Part shown: piece after piece, positions 1-5,922 of the stretch
How the letters are laid out: each line of letters starts with the position of its first letter
Numbering within the stretch: position 1 is the stretch's first letter
Source: Flavobacteriaceae bacterium
GTDB lineage: Bacteria; Bacteroidota; Bacteroidia; Flavobacteriales; Flavobacteriaceae
DNA length: 6,268 nucleotides
Direction: 5' to 3'
Assembly: GCA_030633285.1 (NCBI GenBank)
Contig: DAOVTC010000066.1
Location: 1-6,268, forward strand
Position numbers and translations under genes: made by a program
The notes under the pieces: model-generated
What the model was told of the DNA's origin: nothing
The model's input: the letters and a program-made list of their open reading frames with translations, nothing else
The model's database searches: none

Positions 1-191
1 CCTGGTTGTGGTCTAAAACTAAGAGCAGGGGCAAAATTTACTTTTAAAAATGGTAAATACACAAAAAATATTCCTGAACCTAATCCAAAAGCCAAAGGTT
101 CACTAATTTTTAAACCGCTATGTGTCAATAAATTTGAAATAACACCATTTTCACAATGTGCGGTTTGTTTATGTTTAAAATCAATTTTCAT
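1..191 (-). CDS. BtrH N-terminal-domain protein, putative ACP-dependent acyltransferase (3'-truncated by window edge)
   Basis: Only the first 63 codons plus two bases are in the window; the reading frame runs off at base 1. It starts with ATG at 191-189, placed directly after the TAA of the upstream gene. Residues 12-13 are the His-Cys pair (AHCENG), followed by LLTHSGLKISEPLAFGLGSG (21-40) and a hydrophobic FFVYLPF stretch. This is the pattern I know from the BtrH N-terminal family: an HC motif, then a 'G-x-x-x-SE-x-x-x-FGLGSG' signature. In butirosin biosynthesis BtrH moves an acyl group from a carrier protein to an amine of the aminoglycoside, so a carrier-protein-to-acceptor acyl transfer is the natural guess here. 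Family members are commonly seen in flexirubin-type loci. Cys13 as the nucleophile is inference. The C-terminal half, which would settle the family assignment, is missing. Confidence 0.75.
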   Translation of the reverse strand, partial: MKIDFKHKQTAHCENGVISNLLTHSGLKISEPLAFGLGSGIFFVYLPFLKVNFAPALSFRPQP

Positions 192-194
192 TTA
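186..194 (-). other. Zero-gap stop/start junction (TAA followed directly by ATG)
   Basis: The TAA (194-192) of the 128-aa gene is followed immediately by the ATG (191-189) of the BtrH-like gene, in the same reading frame. There is no spacer. The second gene can only be initiated by ribosomes that are at, or just finishing, the first, so the two are almost certainly translationally coupled. Confidence 0.7.
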
Positions 195-578
195 TTTAGA
201 AATATCTTTTAATTTAGCTAAGCTTATATTAAAAATATCGGCATACTTTTCTAAAGATTTGGAGTTAAGTTTATTAAAATTAGAAGGCTTAAAATGTCTT
301 TTAACAATCCATTTCCATTTTCCAAAATACGCTGCTAAAACAGAAATATCCATCCTGTTAAGTTCCATATAATATGCAATAGGACTGAGTTCATTATTTA
401 ACACCTTTTTCTCTATATCTTTTACACGTTCATCTATCAAATCTAGCGATTTTCTTAAAGCAATTTTTTTTGGTTCCCAACCAGAACTCTTTTTTGTTAT
501 ATAATTACCTTCCTTATCAACTGCATAATAAAGATCTGTAAAAGAACTTTTATCCTGAGGCACATCGTTATCCTTCAT
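192..578 (-). CDS. Conserved small protein of unknown function, 128 aa, possible C-terminal helix-turn-helix
   Basis: I cannot assign a function. The ATG at 578-576 lies inside the last codons of the preceding dehydratase-like gene (11-bp overlap), and the next Met in frame is only at residue 71, so this start is the plausible one. The protein is soluble, very rich in Lys, and has no signal peptide or membrane segment. Residues 16-42 (DLYYAVDKEGNYITKKS, then GWEPK) look like a short beta-rich head. Residues 43-62 form a charged helix (RKSLDLIDERVKDIEKKVL). Residues 66-85 carry the motif PIAYYMELNRMDISVLAAYF. Residues 86-128 (GKWKWIVKRHFKP, then KLNSKSLEKYADIFNISLAKL) resemble the helical spacing of Cro/C1-type DNA-binding domains, with the ending 'YADIFNISLAKL' typical of their last helix. 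Tight coupling to both neighbours argues for a role in the pathway or its control. A scaffold or carrier-binding role is equally possible. Confidence 0.8.
   Translation of the reverse strand: MKDNDVPQDKSSFTDLYYAVDKEGNYITKKSSGWEPKKIALRKSLDLIDERVKDIEKKVLNNELSPIAYYMELNRMDISVLAAYFGKWKWIVKRHFKPSNFNKLNSKSLEKYADIFNISLAKLKDISK
568..578 (-). other. 11-bp gene overlap (probable translational coupling)
   Basis: The ATG of the 128-aa gene (578-576) is embedded eight bases before the TAA (570-568) of the dehydratase-like gene, in a different reading frame. A ribosome finishing the first gene is well placed to start the second, so the two products are probably made in linked amounts. No independent ribosome-binding motif is visible upstream. 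Confidence 0.7.
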
Positions 579-1038
579 GGCTAATATCTTTTATAAATAA
601 ATTTAACATACAATCTAGCATCAAAATATCATTACATCTTATTTCACCTTTCATTGTACAGGTTAGATAATTTTCAAAATCATATCTTGATATCATCTTA
701 CCAGTAGAAATAAGAAGATCATTTATTTTGGGTAAATTATAAATTTTTACTGATTTTATTGCTGTTATATAGCCAATAACCTCGGATTTGTTTTCTTTCC
801 TTTCATCACCATCATTGAAATAAGAACTACCTGCAATTACTGAACAGGTTTGAGCAATATTCTCTACCAATCCTGTTTCTATAAAAATACCGTTTTTTAA
901 AAAAATGTTATTCTTTTTTATTAAAAATTCTGTCTCTACAAAATCATTAGTTAAAGTCTTTAATCCGTCAACCATTAACATAGATTTTCTATGAGGTAAA
1001 TATTTTCTAATATCCACTTTATTTTTCAACGAATCCAT
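568..1038 (-). CDS. FabZ-like hotdog-fold 3-hydroxyacyl-ACP dehydratase homologue, 156 aa
   Basis: The length and layout match the FabZ/ApeP hotdog family. The N-terminal motif LPHRKSMLMVDG (14-25) corresponds to the LPHR-x-PFLLVD of FabZ. It is followed by a beta strand and then the central-helix motif ETGLVENIAQT (54-64), whose Glu59 aligns with the catalytic acid of FabZ (VEAMAQ). The later GYITAIKSVKIYNLPKINDL (89-108) corresponds to the 'G-x-I-x-x-x-R-x-P-V-x-P-G-D' strand pair. The His of the FabZ 'GHFPG' loop is absent: the equivalent region reads NNIFLKNGIF. The product probably dehydrates beta-hydroxyacyl-ACP intermediates during polyene extension, perhaps as partner of the neighbouring paralogue encoded just upstream. 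The ATG at 1038 is 5 bp after the upstream gene's tandem TAATAA, and its end overlaps the next gene by 11 bp. Compared with its 139-aa neighbour it has an extra charged loop (GDERKENKSE, 77-86). Confidence 0.8.
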   Translation of the reverse strand: MDSLKNKVDIRKYLPHRKSMLMVDGLKTLTNDFVETEFLIKKNNIFLKNGIFIETGLVENIAQTCSVIAGSSYFNDGDERKENKSEVIGYITAIKSVKIYNLPKINDLLISTGKMISRYDFENYLTCTMKGEIRCNDILMLDCMLNLFIKDISHEG

Positions 1039-1043
1039 TTTTA

Positions 1044-1463
1044 TTATTCTGCCAACACAGTTTTCATTTGACTTTTAGCAATAATTTCACCTTTACAGAA
1101 AACCTCAATATTTACCAAAGTTACTCCCATAAACTCTTGAATTATATCAACTATTGTTTCTAAAGATTCACCTGTTTCAGGCAATCTATTAATAACTACA
1201 TTTTTGATCGAACCAATATAACCAGTTGGAGCAATTTTATTTTGTAAAAAGAATTGATAACCAGTATGAAGAGCTACAGATTGTGCCATATGCTCTATTA
1301 TACCCGATTCTACTAAGTGATTATTTTCTACAAAAAGATTACTTGAACTAATTTTAAAACGAGATTTTAAGTTTTCTTGAGTAAAAAAAAGTAATTCGTC
1401 CACCATCACAAATGGTGCTTTTTGCGGGATTAATTCTTTTACTTCTTCAATATTTGCTAACAT
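1044..1463 (-). CDS. FabZ/ApeP-like hotdog-fold 3-hydroxyacyl-ACP dehydratase, 139 aa
   Basis: This is a typical-length single hotdog domain. The N-terminal ELIPQKAPFVMVDEL (10-24) is the ApeP/FabZ-type 'hydrophobic-P-x-x-x-PF-x-x-VD' motif. The central helix is VESGIIEHMAQSVALHTGY (51-69), with Glu57 at the position of the FabZ catalytic acid. GYIGSIKNVVINRLPETGE (81-99) is the conserved strand pair after the helix. The canonical GHFPG loop is missing: the equivalent loop is NLFVENNHLVESG, with a single His49 eight residues before Glu57 rather than the usual fourteen. The expected reaction is removal of water from beta-hydroxyacyl-ACP to leave the trans double bonds of the polyene. It lies 14 bp after darB and 5 bp before a paralogous hotdog gene. 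An ATG start at 1463 leaves essentially no room for a longer N-terminus. Confidence 0.85.
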   Translation of the reverse strand: MLANIEEVKELIPQKAPFVMVDELLFFTQENLKSRFKISSSNLFVENNHLVESGIIEHMAQSVALHTGYQFFLQNKIAPTGYIGSIKNVVINRLPETGESLETIVDIIQEFMGVTLVNIEVFCKGEIIAKSQMKTVLAE

Positions 1464-1477
1464 TATTTATAATTAAT

Positions 1478-2611
1478 TTAGCAAACGGTTAAATAAGCGT
1501 ATGCATAAGAAAATCTTCCACTCTCTGGTACACATAAAAAAATAGTATCTCCTTTTTTTAATTTATCCGAATTAAAAAGCTCTTCTAACATGATATATAT
1601 TGAAGCAGCACCTATATTACCAACTTTATCTAAATTTAAAAACCAACTAGATTCTGGAACATTTACTCCTTGTTCATCCATAAGGGTTTTTAATCCATCT
1701 TTAAAATAAAAAGAAGAAATATGCGGCAAAAAATAATCAACAGTTGATGGATCAGTTTTATGCTTTTTTAAAGCTTCATCCATACTTAGAACTCCCTTTT
1801 GTAAGATATTTGCATCTAATAATTTGACATCTTGCTTTAAAGAAAAAACTGATTTGGTCAACCATTCCTCAGGATGGTAGTCATTCCAAGATTTTATAGA
1901 ACCATCTTCTTGCTTATCACCACCTGCATACATACAAGTTTCCAATTCATGCGCGTATGAAAAAGCTTCCATCCATTCAATCTTTAAAGAAATATCACCC
2001 TTAGGTTTATTTTCTAATAAAATTGCAGAAGCTCCATCTGATAACATCCATCGTAAAAATTCTTTTTTAAAAGCTATAATTGGTTTTTCTTGTAAAACCT
2101 TTAAATTATCAACTTCATTATCAAATTTCTCAGCTAACATCCATGCTGAAAATCTTTCAGAAGCAGTACAAACAGCATTTTTAGTATTACCAGACTTAAC
2201 CGATAAAAATCCAAATTTTAAAGCATTCATTCCTGAAGTACAAATTCCCGAAGAAGAATTTAACTCATAACTTTTTTTGTCAAATAAACCATGAACCATA
2301 GCAGCATGTGATGGCAAAAGTTGATCAGGTGTGGTTGTTCCGCATGATAAAACTTCTATATCATTTTCAGTAAAATTACTATCAAATAATTGATCCACAG
2401 CTTCTTTAGTTAGTTGTGCATTCGTATGAGTAATATTTCTATTTTCATCAAGGCAATAATATCTGGTTTTAATTTTATTACTTCTAAGAATTAAGCTTTT
2501 AGCTTTTGAAGTTTTACCATCAATAAACCCTAAAATATTCTCCATTTCATCATTTGAAATTGGATTATTTGGTAAGATTTTGGAAATTCTATTTACATAA
2601 ACATCCGACAT
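1478..2611 (-). CDS. darB: DarB, KAS III-like ketosynthase of dialkylresorcinol synthesis
   Basis: This 377-aa thiolase-fold protein resembles FabH. The catalytic triad is visible: Cys124 in SSSGICTSGMNALKFG, His297 in FLPHISSFYF, and Asn332 in DKVGNIGAASIYIML. The N-terminal domain also has the FabH-type segment CGTTTPDQLLPSHAAMVHGL (90-109). It is longer than housekeeping FabH (about 320 aa), with an extra segment around residues 160-190 and 225-260, as in known DarB proteins. Characterised DarB enzymes condense a beta-ketoacyl thioester with a second unsaturated or saturated acyl thioester and cyclise the product to a 1,3-cyclohexanedione, which DarA aromatises. The darA gene lies immediately upstream with a 9-bp gap, which is strong contextual support. 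Here it would build the alkylresorcinol half of a flexirubin-type pigment. The ATG start at 2611 is followed directly by the first beta strand. Confidence 0.93.
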   Translation of the reverse strand: MSDVYVNRISKILPNNPISNDEMENILGFIDGKTSKAKSLILRSNKIKTRYYCLDENRNITHTNAQLTKEAVDQLFDSNFTENDIEVLSCGTTTPDQLLPSHAAMVHGLFDKKSYELNSSSGICTSGMNALKFGFLSVKSGNTKNAVCTASERFSAWMLAEKFDNEVDNLKVLQEKPIIAFKKEFLRWMLSDGASAILLENKPKGDISLKIEWMEAFSYAHELETCMYAGGDKQEDGSIKSWNDYHPEEWLTKSVFSLKQDVKLLDANILQKGVLSMDEALKKHKTDPSTVDYFLPHISSFYFKDGLKTLMDEQGVNVPESSWFLNLDKVGNIGAASIYIMLEELFNSDKLKKGDTIFLCVPESGRFSYAYAYLTVC

Positions 2612-2620
2612 TTTTATGAT

Positions 2621-3544
2621 CTATTTTAATTGTGTAAGCGAATAATATTTTTTTTCTCTCCTTCTTTTTCCCATTAAAAAAGGATAAGTCAACAAATATA
2701 CAATAAAAACTATTGGAGCGATAGCCCATATAGCAAATGTTAAATAATAGCTAAAATAGTTTAATAATCTGCGACGTTTCTCTGGATTATTTTTAGATTT
2801 TTTATCAATAAAATTAGCCCATTTACCAAATATGATCTGTGCTCGTTTATCGGTAACGATCAAAAATGGTTTTATATTTATAGCCCCTAAAGGCAATAAT
2901 TTATCCTGAAGTCCCTTATAATTACTCTTCTTTACCGATTCAAGAATCGGACTACTAAAAATCTTTGCATCCTCAATATCCTTATCAGAAATACCCGGTT
3001 TAGGAAAAATACCCCACAATCTCTTTTTAACACCTGAATACATCCACACATAAATAGTAATTACACTTATATGATTAGGATGTCTGTCTGCCAGAACAAT
3101 ATTTCCTACATGATTAGCATTATTGGTTTTGAGTAATTTTTTCACCTTCTCATGTGCCATCACCCACATATTTCTACTTCCAATTATTGTAATTACAGGT
3201 GTATTTTCAATCAAAGGTTTTATCGCTTCACTTTTTAAAAATGAATTAAATGGAATAGATGGTGTCAAAAACCAGATCTGATAAGATAGAATAACCAGAT
3301 CATACTTTTTTTTAAGTAATGGATTATCCAGATCGATTAGTTCTCGTGGTACTTGTAAAAATGATTCCGGAAAAGCATCATAAAACTCTTCGGTCGGCCA
3401 TGGAAATGGAAAATTTTTCTTGAGTTTTATTTTATAAAAATTAAGATTTACATCTTCTGATGCTTCCAATTCATTGGTAATATTTTTTGCAATATCTAAT
3501 AATTGCCCTGATTGTGTGTAGTAAACTACTAATACATTTTTCAA
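2621..3544 (-). CDS. darA: DarA, dialkylresorcinol-forming (aromatising) flavodoxin-like enzyme
   Basis: This 307-aa protein has a flavodoxin-like N-terminal fold. The first strand MKNVLVVYYTQSGQ (1-14) ends in a T-x-S-G-x loop like the phosphate-binding loop of flavodoxins. YDLVILSYQIWFLTPSIP (81-98) and TPVITIIGSRNMWVMAHEKV (115-134) are the later strands and loops of that fold. After this come a DarA-specific region and one strong hydrophobic segment (about 264-290) followed by a basic tail (KRRREKK), so the protein is probably anchored in the inner membrane by its C-terminus. Characterised DarA acts with DarB, converting the cyclohexanedione to the dialkylresorcinol. The start codon is TTG at 3544-3542, six bases after the acyltransferase stop. 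An in-frame TAA sits just upstream, and the first in-frame ATG is around residue 126, deep inside the fold, so TTG is the only sensible start. Flavin use is inferred from the fold. Confidence 0.9.
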   Translation of the reverse strand: MKNVLVVYYTQSGQLLDIAKNITNELEASEDVNLNFYKIKLKKNFPFPWPTEEFYDAFPESFLQVPRELIDLDNPLLKKKYDLVILSYQIWFLTPSIPFNSFLKSEAIKPLIENTPVITIIGSRNMWVMAHEKVKKLLKTNNANHVGNIVLADRHPNHISVITIYVWMYSGVKKRLWGIFPKPGISDKDIEDAKIFSSPILESVKKSNYKGLQDKLLPLGAINIKPFLIVTDKRAQIIFGKWANFIDKKSKNNPEKRRRLLNYFSYYLTFAIWAIAPIVFIVYLLTYPFLMGKRRREKKYYSLTQLK

Positions 3545-3553
3545 ATTAAATTA
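3542..3553 (-). other. In-frame stop/TTG-start junction between the acyltransferase and darA
   Basis: Read on the minus strand this is TAA TTT AAT TTG: the stop of the acyltransferase, two codons, then the non-ATG start of darA, all in one reading frame. No purine-rich ribosome-binding motif is visible. The surroundings are A/T only, as is common for Bacteroidota. The weak start and short spacing suggest that darA translation depends on ribosomes arriving from the upstream gene. Confidence 0.65.
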
Positions 3554-4429
3554 TTTTATATCATTCCAAAAATCAAAATAATTAAACCATTGATAAGGAT
3601 ATTTTTTTAGTATCCCTTCTATACTTTTTGTATAGTTATTCAACAGGCCTTGAGCATCTCTACTTTTAAAATTTGCTTTTCTTGCATATAAATGATAGTG
3701 TTTACTTGATTCTTTCATCACATAAACAAATATAACTGGCACATTTAATCTGGAGCCCAAAAGAAAAGTTCCTGCGGGAAAATTAGCTTTTTTTCCAAGT
3801 AGATCTTCCCTTAATACTTTATTACTTTCAAAATATCTATCACCAGTAAAACAAACCAGCTCATTATTGCTCAATGCATTATTTATTTCAAAAATATGAG
3901 ATAAATCTTCATTAACAATAATATATTTTAAATTATTTTTTAGAGATACACTTTCTAGATATTCCTTTATTGCACGATGCTCATTATCGGTTGTAACTAA
4001 ATTGATTTGAGAGTCAACATCAATCTCATTAAAAAAATATTCGGCAATTTCAAAATTTCCAACGTGAGCACTTATTAAGATACCTCCTTTTTTCTTTTTT
4101 AAAAGTTCAACTATTTTTTCTCCACCGTCAAATTTATAAGTAAATTTATTTCTAAGTCCTGAAGAAATTGCAACTTTATCAATAATGGTTTGACCAAAGA
4201 CAAAATAACTTTTATAAATACTTAATAAGCTATTTATTTTTGAATAGCCTAAACGATTATGGAAGTAATAATAACTAGCTTTTGTCCCTTTGTAGGAAAA
4301 CAGGAAAAAATAAAATGATACAAAGTAAAGCAAAACATATGCTGACCTCACACCAAGTTTTTGTATTATATAAATAAAAATTCTATAGCCAATAACTGCT
4401 CCTCTAGATTTACCTTCCCATTGAGCCAT
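3551..4429 (-). CDS. LpxL/HtrB-like (LPLAT superfamily) membrane acyltransferase
   Basis: At 292 aa this is close to the usual length of lipid A lauroyl/myristoyl acyltransferase-family proteins. The catalytic HX4E motif is His122-VGNF-Glu127 within ILISAHVGNFEIAEYF. CFTGDRYF (193-200) and ANFPAGTFLLGSRLNVPVIF (215-234) match the later conserved blocks of the family. The ending YPYQWFNYFDFW (277-288) is the usual 'P-x-Q-W-F-x-x-x-x-F-W' tail. A hydrophobic segment at about 28-46 would anchor it to the inner membrane, active site facing the cytoplasm. In aryl-polyene and flexirubin loci this family is thought to move the ACP-bound acyl chain to a membrane acceptor. A housekeeping lipid A role is less likely, given its place between the ACP and darA genes with gaps of 12 and 6 bp. 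The exact acceptor (lipid, glycolipid or resorcinol) cannot be read from the sequence. Confidence 0.87.
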   Translation of the reverse strand: MAQWEGKSRGAVIGYRIFIYIIQKLGVRSAYVLLYFVSFYFFLFSYKGTKASYYYFHNRLGYSKINSLLSIYKSYFVFGQTIIDKVAISSGLRNKFTYKFDGGEKIVELLKKKKGGILISAHVGNFEIAEYFFNEIDVDSQINLVTTDNEHRAIKEYLESVSLKNNLKYIIVNEDLSHIFEINNALSNNELVCFTGDRYFESNKVLREDLLGKKANFPAGTFLLGSRLNVPVIFVYVMKESSKHYHLYARKANFKSRDAQGLLNNYTKSIEGILKKYPYQWFNYFDFWNDIK

Positions 4430-4441
4430 TTAAAAAGTAAT

Positions 4442-4684
4442 TTAATTCAATCTGCTATCAATAAAATTATAAAAATCTTGTAATGTGATTATACTAACGA
4501 AGTCTTCAGCAACTAACTTTACGCTAAAATTTGATTCAACAGACACTACTAAATCTACAAAATCTAAACTATCTAACTCTAATGTTTCTTTTAAATTTGC
4601 ATCAGGTTTTAATTCTTCAGCTTCAACTTCAAACTCATCAATTAAAAAATCATTAATTTTATTGATTATAAAATCTTTCTCCAT
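4442..4684 (-). CDS. Acyl carrier protein, pathway-specific
   Basis: This 80-aa acidic protein has four-helix carrier layout. Ser39 in the motif ELDSLDFVDL (36-45) is the attachment site for 4'-phosphopantetheine. The 'DSLDFVDLVVSVE' helix II is typical of type II polyketide/fatty-acid ACPs, and its acidic face is the docking surface for partner enzymes. It carries the growing polyene (and possibly acyl chains used by DarB). It lies 9 bp after the ketosynthase gene and 12 bp before the acyltransferase gene, consistent with a chain passing from one to the other. It differs from the housekeeping AcpP consensus (DSLDTVELVM) in the DFVDLVV helix, which fits a dedicated carrier. The start is ATG at 4684 with no in-frame alternative nearby. 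Confidence 0.94.
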   Translation of the reverse strand: MEKDFIINKINDFLIDEFEVEAEELKPDANLKETLELDSLDFVDLVVSVESNFSVKLVAEDFVSIITLQDFYNFIDSRLN

Positions 4685-4693
4685 TTTAGTATA

Positions 4694-5917
4694 CTAACTT
4701 TTTATTTTTTTTACAATAATTACGGAATTGGTTCCTCCAAATCCAAAAGAATTTGACAAAAATACATCAATATTTTTATCTAAAGTTTCTTTTACAAGAT
4801 TTAATTTTTCTGAATCCTCATCTGTTTCTTCCAAATTAATATTTGGAGCAATAAATGAATTTTGCATCATCAACATTGAATAAACGATTTCACTTGCTCC
4901 AGCCATCCAACATTCATGACCTGTCATAGATTTTGTTGAACTAACATAAGGTAAACTTTCACCAAAAACATTATGAATTGCTTTCGCTTCATTCTGATCA
5001 CCAACTGGTGTAGAGGTTGCATGTGCATTAACATAGTCTATTTGATTAGGTGTCAAATTCGCTTGCTTTAGTGCCTTTTTTAAAGCTCGTGTCGGACCAT
5101 CAACATTCGGTGTAGAAATATGTTCACCATTAGAAGAAAATCCATGACCTATAATTTCACCTAAAATTGGAGCTCCACGCTTAATTGCAGATTCATAACT
5201 TTCTAATATCAAAGTTGCAGCACCTCCACTAGGTATTAATCCATCTCTGTTTTTATCAAAAGGTCTGGAAGCTTTTGTTGGATCATCTTCTCGTACAGAA
5301 AATACACCTAAACCATCAAAACTTCCCATTGCATATTTGTTAACTTCTTGAGCTCCTCCACAAATTATACAATCTTGCAAACCACTTTTAATTAAGTGAA
5401 AACCTAATCCAACAGATTGTGACCCACTAGCACAAGCTGCACTAATCGTTAGATTAATTCCTTTTAATTTAAATATGGTTGCCAAATTCATAGTAACCGT
5501 ACAGTTCATCGCTTTAAAAATAGCCCCTGAACCAACTAAAGTAGTATCTTTTTTTTCTCGAATCTTATCAACAGACTCAATAACAGATTGTGAAGTACTA
5601 TCATTGCCATACATAATTCCTAACTCATTATTGGCTAAATACTCATCATCAATTTTGGCATTTTTTAAAGCTTCAAGAGTTGCTATATACGCGAATTTAG
5701 ATTCTTGCCCCATACTAACTCTTTGCCTTCGATTCAATAACTTTTTAATCTCAGGGTCTTTTACCATTCCAGTTAAAGCAGATCTATAACCAAATTCTTT
5801 TCTTTCGGGGTCAAAAACTATTCCTGATCTACCTGCATACAAAGATTCCTTTACCTCATCTAAATTTTCACCTAAACAAGAATAAATACCCATACCAGTA
5901 ATAACTACTCTTCTCAT
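4694..5917 (-). CDS. FabF-like beta-ketoacyl-ACP synthase (aryl-polyene/flexirubin type)
   Basis: This is a full-length (407 aa) KAS I/II protein. It starts with the usual MRRVVITGMGIYSCLG. The active-site Cys162 lies in SAACASGSQS, His299 in NAHATSTPVGD, and Lys329 and His334 in STKSMTGHECWMAG. The C-terminal glycine-rich loop is FGFGGTNSVI (391-400). All catalytic residues are present, so it should be an active condensing enzyme and not a chain-length factor. After the second His the usual 'LLGAAGA' is replaced by ECWMAGASE, which I associate with the ketosynthases of Bacteroidota aryl-polyene/flexirubin loci and not housekeeping FabF. Its job is probably repeated decarboxylative condensation of malonyl-ACP on the polyene chain. 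It sits 5 bp after the ketoreductase gene and 9 bp before the ACP gene. The ATG at 5917 gives the canonical N-terminus. Confidence 0.93.
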   Translation of the reverse strand: MRRVVITGMGIYSCLGENLDEVKESLYAGRSGIVFDPERKEFGYRSALTGMVKDPEIKKLLNRRQRVSMGQESKFAYIATLEALKNAKIDDEYLANNELGIMYGNDSTSQSVIESVDKIREKKDTTLVGSGAIFKAMNCTVTMNLATIFKLKGINLTISAACASGSQSVGLGFHLIKSGLQDCIICGGAQEVNKYAMGSFDGLGVFSVREDDPTKASRPFDKNRDGLIPSGGAATLILESYESAIKRGAPILGEIIGHGFSSNGEHISTPNVDGPTRALKKALKQANLTPNQIDYVNAHATSTPVGDQNEAKAIHNVFGESLPYVSSTKSMTGHECWMAGASEIVYSMLMMQNSFIAPNINLEETDEDSEKLNLVKETLDKNIDVFLSNSFGFGGTNSVIIVKKIKS

Positions 5918-5922
5918 TTTAA

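Noticed and set aside
895..912. A/T homopolymer run that might hide a frameshift in the 156-aa hotdog gene
   Set aside because: The hotdog motifs before and after the run (LPHRKSMLMVD and ETGLVENIAQT) are in one frame with normal spacing relative to the neighbouring paralogue.
3542..3553. A nonsense mutation splitting one acyltransferase-DarA fusion gene
   Set aside because: Both proteins are of normal family length with intact termini on either side of the stop, so two separate genes are the simpler reading.
3551..4429. Housekeeping lipid A acyltransferase (lpxL)
   Set aside because: The family motifs fit, but the position between the ACP gene and darA with short gaps points to a pathway-specific enzyme.
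4485..4697. Plus-strand open frame of 70 codons
   Set aside because: It lies antisense to the ACP gene, is rich in Ser/Lys/Asn as expected from reading an AT-rich gene backwards, and shows no family motif.
5475..5789. Plus-strand open frame of 104 codons
   Set aside because: It is antisense to the clearly real ketosynthase gene, with no recognisable domain and no upstream context for expression.
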